Shown in pieces: positions 35,785 to 39,366 of a stretch of DNA of 39,366 bases. A program made the position numbers and the translations under genes. The notes under the pieces were generated by a model. That model saw nothing but the letters and a program-made list of their open reading frames with translations, was not told the origin of the DNA and did not search any database. Numbering within the stretch: the stretch's first letter is position 1; every line of letters begins with the position of its first letter. Origin of the DNA: Symbiodinium natans (lineage: Eukaryota > Sar > Dinophyceae > Suessiales > Symbiodiniaceae); NCBI GenBank assembly GCA_905221605.1, contig CAJNDS010000615.1:64001-103366 (forward strand), read 5' to 3'.

Positions 35785-38260
35785 ATACCAAATCCATTCA
35801 AATCTCGTCCGAATTTTGCGCTTACCAAACTAAACTCATTCAAATTTCATCCGAGTACTACATTTGTCGTATCAGATCCATTCAAGTTTCATCCGAATAT
35901 TACCCCTGCCACACTAAACCCATTCAAATCTCATCCGAATACTGCGCTTACCATATCAAACCCATTCAAATTTCATCCGAGTATTGCATCTGCCACCCCA
36001 AGCCTATTCAAAATCCCATCCGAATATTGTGCCTGGCGCACTAAACCATTCAGATCTTATCCGATTATTATGCCTGCCATATCAAATCCATTCAAATCTC
36101 ATCCGAATATTGAATCTATCGCACCAAATCCATTCAAATTTCATCCGAATATTGCGCCTGTCATACCAAATCCATTCAAATCTCATCCGAATATTATGCC
36201 CATTGAAATCTCGTCCGAATATTACGTCTGCCACATCAAATCCATTCAAATCTCATCCGAGGTCTACGCCTATCCCACCAAATACATTCAAATTTCATTT
36301 GAATACCATACCTACCACACCAAATCACACCAAATCCATTCAATTCTCATCTCCGAGTACTGCGCCTACCACTCCACATCCATTCAAGTCTCATCCGAAT
36401 ATTACGCCTGCCACACTAATCCCATTCAAATTTCATCCGAGTACTACCAAACCATCCCAAATTCATTCAAATCTCATCCGAATATTACGTCTACCTCACC
36501 GAACCCTTTCAAATCTCATCCGAGTATTCCGCCAAAAAAACTACGCCTACTAGACTAAACTCATTCAAATCTCATACGAGTATTGTGCTTGCCTCTTCAA
36601 ATCCATTCAAATCCGAGTATTGCACCTACCTTACCAAATCCATTCAAAATCTCATCCGAATTTTCCGCCTGCCACACCAAATCCATTCAAATCTCATCTG
36701 AATATTATGCCTACTATATCAAACCCATTCAAATCTCATCCGAATAATGTGCCTGCCATACAAATCTCATCCGAATATTGCGTCTGCCACACCAATCCCA
36801 TTCAAATCTCATTCGAATTTTACGTCTATCATATCATTCCCATTCAAATCTCGTCCGAGTAATACGCCTGCCACACCAGATTCATTCAAATCTCATCCGA
36901 GTATTATATCTGTCGCACCAAACCCATTCAAATTTCATCCAAATATTGAGCCTACCAAACTAAATCCATTCAAATCTCATCCGAATTCTACATTTACCAC
37001 ACGAAACCATTCAAATATCATCCCAAACGTCTGCCGATCCCATTCAAATCTCATCCGACTACCACATCCACAAATCTCATCCGAATACTACGTCTGCCGA
37101 ACCCATTCAAATCTCATCCGAATATTACGCCCATTCAAATCTCATCCGAATATTGCACCTGCCTCATCAAATCCATTCAAATCTCATCCGAGAACTCCAC
37201 CTGCCCCACCAAGCCCATTGAAATCTCATCCGAATATTACGCCTGCCACACCAAGTCCCTTCAAATCTCATGCGAATTTTGCGCCTGCCATACTAAATCC
37301 TGTCATATCTCATCCGAATACTACGCCTGTCGCGCGAAATCCATTCAAATCTCATCCGAGAATTGCGCCATCATCGCCAAACCCATTCAAATTTTATCCG
37401 AGTATTGCGCCTACCACACAAAATCCATATAAATCTCAACCGAATATTTCGATTATCATTCCAATTCCATTCAAATCTCATCCGAATATTATGCCTACCC
37501 CACCAAATCCATTCAAATGTCATCCGAATTTTATACCTGCCACACCAAAACCATTCAAATCTCATCCGACTACTATACCTCCTGCACCAAACCTATTCAA
37601 TGCACCTACCCTACCAAACCTATTCCAACCTCCTCCGAGTACTACGCCTGCCCATCCGAATATTGTGTCTACCAAATCACATCCATTCAAATTTCATCCG
37701 AATACTACGCCTACCTCAACGAATCCATTCAAATCTCATCCGAATATTACGCCTGCCACACCAAATCCATTCAAATCTCATCCGAGTGTTACGCCTGCCA
37801 ATCCGCACGCATTCAAATCTCATCCGAGTATTATGCCTGCCCATCAAATCCATTCAAATCTCATCCGAATATTGCGTCTGCCATACCAAATCTATTCAAA
37901 TCTCATCCGAATATTATACCTACCTCGCTAAACCCGCTCCAATCTCATACGAATATTACGCCTACCATACCAATTCCATTCAAATTTCATCCGAATACTA
38001 CGCCTGTCATACCGAATCCATTCAAATCTCATCCGAGAATTACGCCTCGACCACACCAATCCCATTCAAATCACATCCGAATATTACGCCTATCTCACCA
38101 AACCCATTCAAATCTCATCCGAGAACTACACCTGCCACACCAAACCCAGTCAAATCTCATCCGAGTACTGCACCTATCCCACCAAATCCATTCAAATCTC
38201 ATCCGGATACTGTGCCTACCACACCAAACCCTTTCAAATCTCATCCGAGTAGGCTTCCTG
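35785..38260 (+). repeat. 42-bp minisatellite, roughly 55-60 copies
   Basis: The unit has the core CCATTCAAATCTCATCCGAA, then a variable TATTACGCCTGCCACACCAA part, 42 bp in all. Shortened and lengthened units occur (for example 36188-36240, 37040-37160, 37590-37670). Because 42 is a multiple of 3 and the unit has no stop on this strand, long frames open in all three phases. The 14-residue repeats are NPFKSHPNITPATP, IQISSEYYACHTKS and SNLIRILRLPHQIH. The longest single frame is 36747-37931. I treat these as consequences of the repeat, not proven proteins. Confidence 0.88.
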
Positions 38261-38282
38261 ATAACAGATCACTCTTCGAGCC

Positions 38283-38936
38283 ATGGCTTGCCCGTCATTG
38301 AGTGCTGGGCTGCTATGGTTTCTCGGGGCGCTCCTGGTGGCCGTGCTAACTGCCAACAGAGATCGTCTTCGGCTGCGAGCGGTTTGGGGTCTTGTCGGCA
38401 TTGATGCGGGAGTCGGTTTGTTGCTCTCCTCGACGGAGCCCGGGGTAGCGCGTCAGCCACAAGTTTCGGTTCGGCGGTCGGGTCTTCTCTTTTCTATTCG
38501 GACATGTGGACAGGCTCTGTTCTATCTGTTTCATTTGCGAAGTTGCGCGGCGAGCGCCGTTGGGTCGAATGTTGCAAGTAATCGGTTTAATAGGTCGGTG
38601 GAAGAGTGGGTGTGGGCTGGGTTGTGGCGAGGTCTTGAGGGATGGTTTCGGGTATTGTCGATTATTCGTATTGTTTGCGTATTCGGAATCCATTGGGGTT
38701 TACAATTGCGTGGAAGGGGGCTCATTTGGGCTGCGGTATGGGCTTTGCCTCCACGCTCATGGTTGCAGGGATTTGGGGAACCTAGCAGCTCGTGGGATGG
38801 GATTGCATTTGCCCTTGTACCAATGCCGTATGCTGTCCTGTCTCAATCTGTACTTGATGACTTGCGAAACGACTCCATATTGGATTCAAATCGATCTTCA
38901 TATCTATACATTTTGGTATCCCGCTTTCTCTACTGA
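38283..38936 (+). CDS. Hypothetical membrane-type protein, uncertain
   Basis: ATG at 38283 directly after the minisatellite, 217 residues. The N-terminus has a hydrophobic segment (LSAGLLWFLGALLVAVL), followed by RDRLRLR and a second hydrophobic run (LVGIDAGVGLLLSS). The later half is Trp/Gly/Arg-rich. It overlaps another open frame (38506-39147). No family recognised. Either could be chance in this GC-richer stretch. Confidence 0.3.
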   Translation: MACPSLSAGLLWFLGALLVAVLTANRDRLRLRAVWGLVGIDAGVGLLLSSTEPGVARQPQVSVRRSGLLFSIRTCGQALFYLFHLRSCAASAVGSNVASNRFNRSVEEWVWAGLWRGLEGWFRVLSIIRIVCVFGIHWGLQLRGRGLIWAAVWALPPRSWLQGFGEPSSSWDGIAFALVPMPYAVLSQSVLDDLRNDSILDSNRSSYLYILVSRFLY

Positions 38937-38949
38937 GAATCCTCAACCC

Positions 38950-39366
38950 ATGGATTTGGACGAACAAGCCCCCAACATGTCAAGTGAGGATCCCGTAGAT
39001 GCAGAACTCAGGAGCTTGTTCGGGGAGCATCTGTCGGTGGAGGACTTGCGTGCTATGGAGGCCGGGCCTGCTCGTCGGCGTCGCACTGCCTGGTGCCAGC
39101 GCGGCCAACAAAATTGCCCTATTATGGCCCCCGTTGTTCTGGCTTAGCCGGGCTCGTATATTATCAGAAGCGCGAGGTTCTCGCACACGGCCAGCGCCTG
39201 AGTTCCGCCCAACCTTTGCGGATATTAGCTTCTGCGACGGTCCGGTCATAGATGTCTGGGAACAATTCCGTCAGGAGATACGATTGGCGGATCAATATAG
39301 TCTTTTCGAAGTGATCCAAAAAAATATATATTATATCTTTTGGCTGGAGAGTCGTTTCGGGGTGAT
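38950..39366 (+). pseudogene. Broken ORF at the right edge, organelle-like hypothetical protein
   Basis: ATG at 38950 opens 'MDLDEQAPNMSSEDPVDAEL', continuing 'SLFGEHLSVEDLRAMEAGPA' to a stop at 39147. From about 39104 the neighbouring frame carries a strongly protein-like continuation (LLWPPLFWLSRARILSEARG; 'FADISFCDGPVIDVWEQF'; 'NIYYIFWLESRFGV') to the window end. A frameshift near 39075-39105 therefore separates the two parts, and the 3' end is outside the window. The style recalls hypothetical ORFs of land-plant mitochondrial genomes, but this is memory-based and weak. Confidence 0.45.

Noticed and set aside
35641-38404. Multiple long ORFs across the minisatellite as separate genes
   Set aside because: The 42-bp stop-free unit opens all three forward frames automatically; no evidence selects one.
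33950-39366. tRNA or rRNA genes expected if this were intact organelle DNA
   Set aside because: I looked for cloverleaf-like and conserved rRNA strings by eye and saw none; a tRNAscan or Rfam search would be decisive.

Overview
The window looks like nuclear DNA of a dinoflagellate, most likely a Symbiodiniaceae-type genome. This is an inference from four things: dense, mixed families of retroelements (Copia, tyrosine-recombinase/DIRS-like, APE-type LINE), retroelement proteins with lysine/alanine- and glycine/lysine-rich linkers and CCCH fingers, poly-G/(TA)n blocks, and sequences close to the 3' half of the dinoflagellate spliced leader. No rRNA, tRNA, CRISPR array or bacterial-style operon was seen.

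Layout. 1-1735: 3' part of a Copia Pol (RT thumb, RNase H and an unusual extension). 2091-3008: a hypothetical protein with CxxC pairs. 3009-5292: no gene. 5293-7000: a frameshifted Gag relic with one CCHC zinc knuckle. 7053-24429: the centrepiece, a 17.4-kb DIRS/Ngaro-type retrotransposon with split direct repeats in the order A1 - genes - B1|A2 - small gene - B2. Both copies of A and both copies of B look identical by eye, and B1 directly abuts A2. Its main ORF (19784-23143) is an apparently intact tyrosine recombinase - reverse transcriptase - RNase H fusion, with the recombinase at the N-terminal side. Accessory ORFs include an RG-rich protein followed by an ADP-ribosyltransferase-like domain (7303-8714) and several small proteins. 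A LINE (AP endonuclease - RT - zinc fingers, an overlapping second ORF, and a ubiquitin-specific protease ORF) occupies the middle, probably as a nested insertion.

The DIRS-like element sits in an older minus-strand CCCH/KA-rich Gag gene whose reading frame joins cleanly across the insertion. Downstream, 24663-26985 is a chimera: a truncated RT of a second family, then an RNF213-like AAA+ fragment, then the Cys and QQDD boxes of another ubiquitin-specific protease, with a frameshift.

26986-31883 is mostly non-genic: an AT-richer island with a long hairpin, inverted poly-G/(TA)n blocks, diverged duplications, an EH-like fragment and two copies of a 12-bp palindrome. 31884-32935 is a truncated, frameshifted cobalamin-dependent methionine synthase homocysteine domain that lacks a zinc-ligand Cys. 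33461-33540 holds eight 10-bp units containing TGACTCA.

From about 33.6 kb the character changes: very AT-rich DNA, an isolated 91-residue ORF, a 2.5-kb 42-bp minisatellite that is mostly open in all three forward frames, and a broken ORF at the right edge. This part does not resemble the rest. It may be an assembly chimera or an organelle-like or foreign insertion, and its identity is unresolved.
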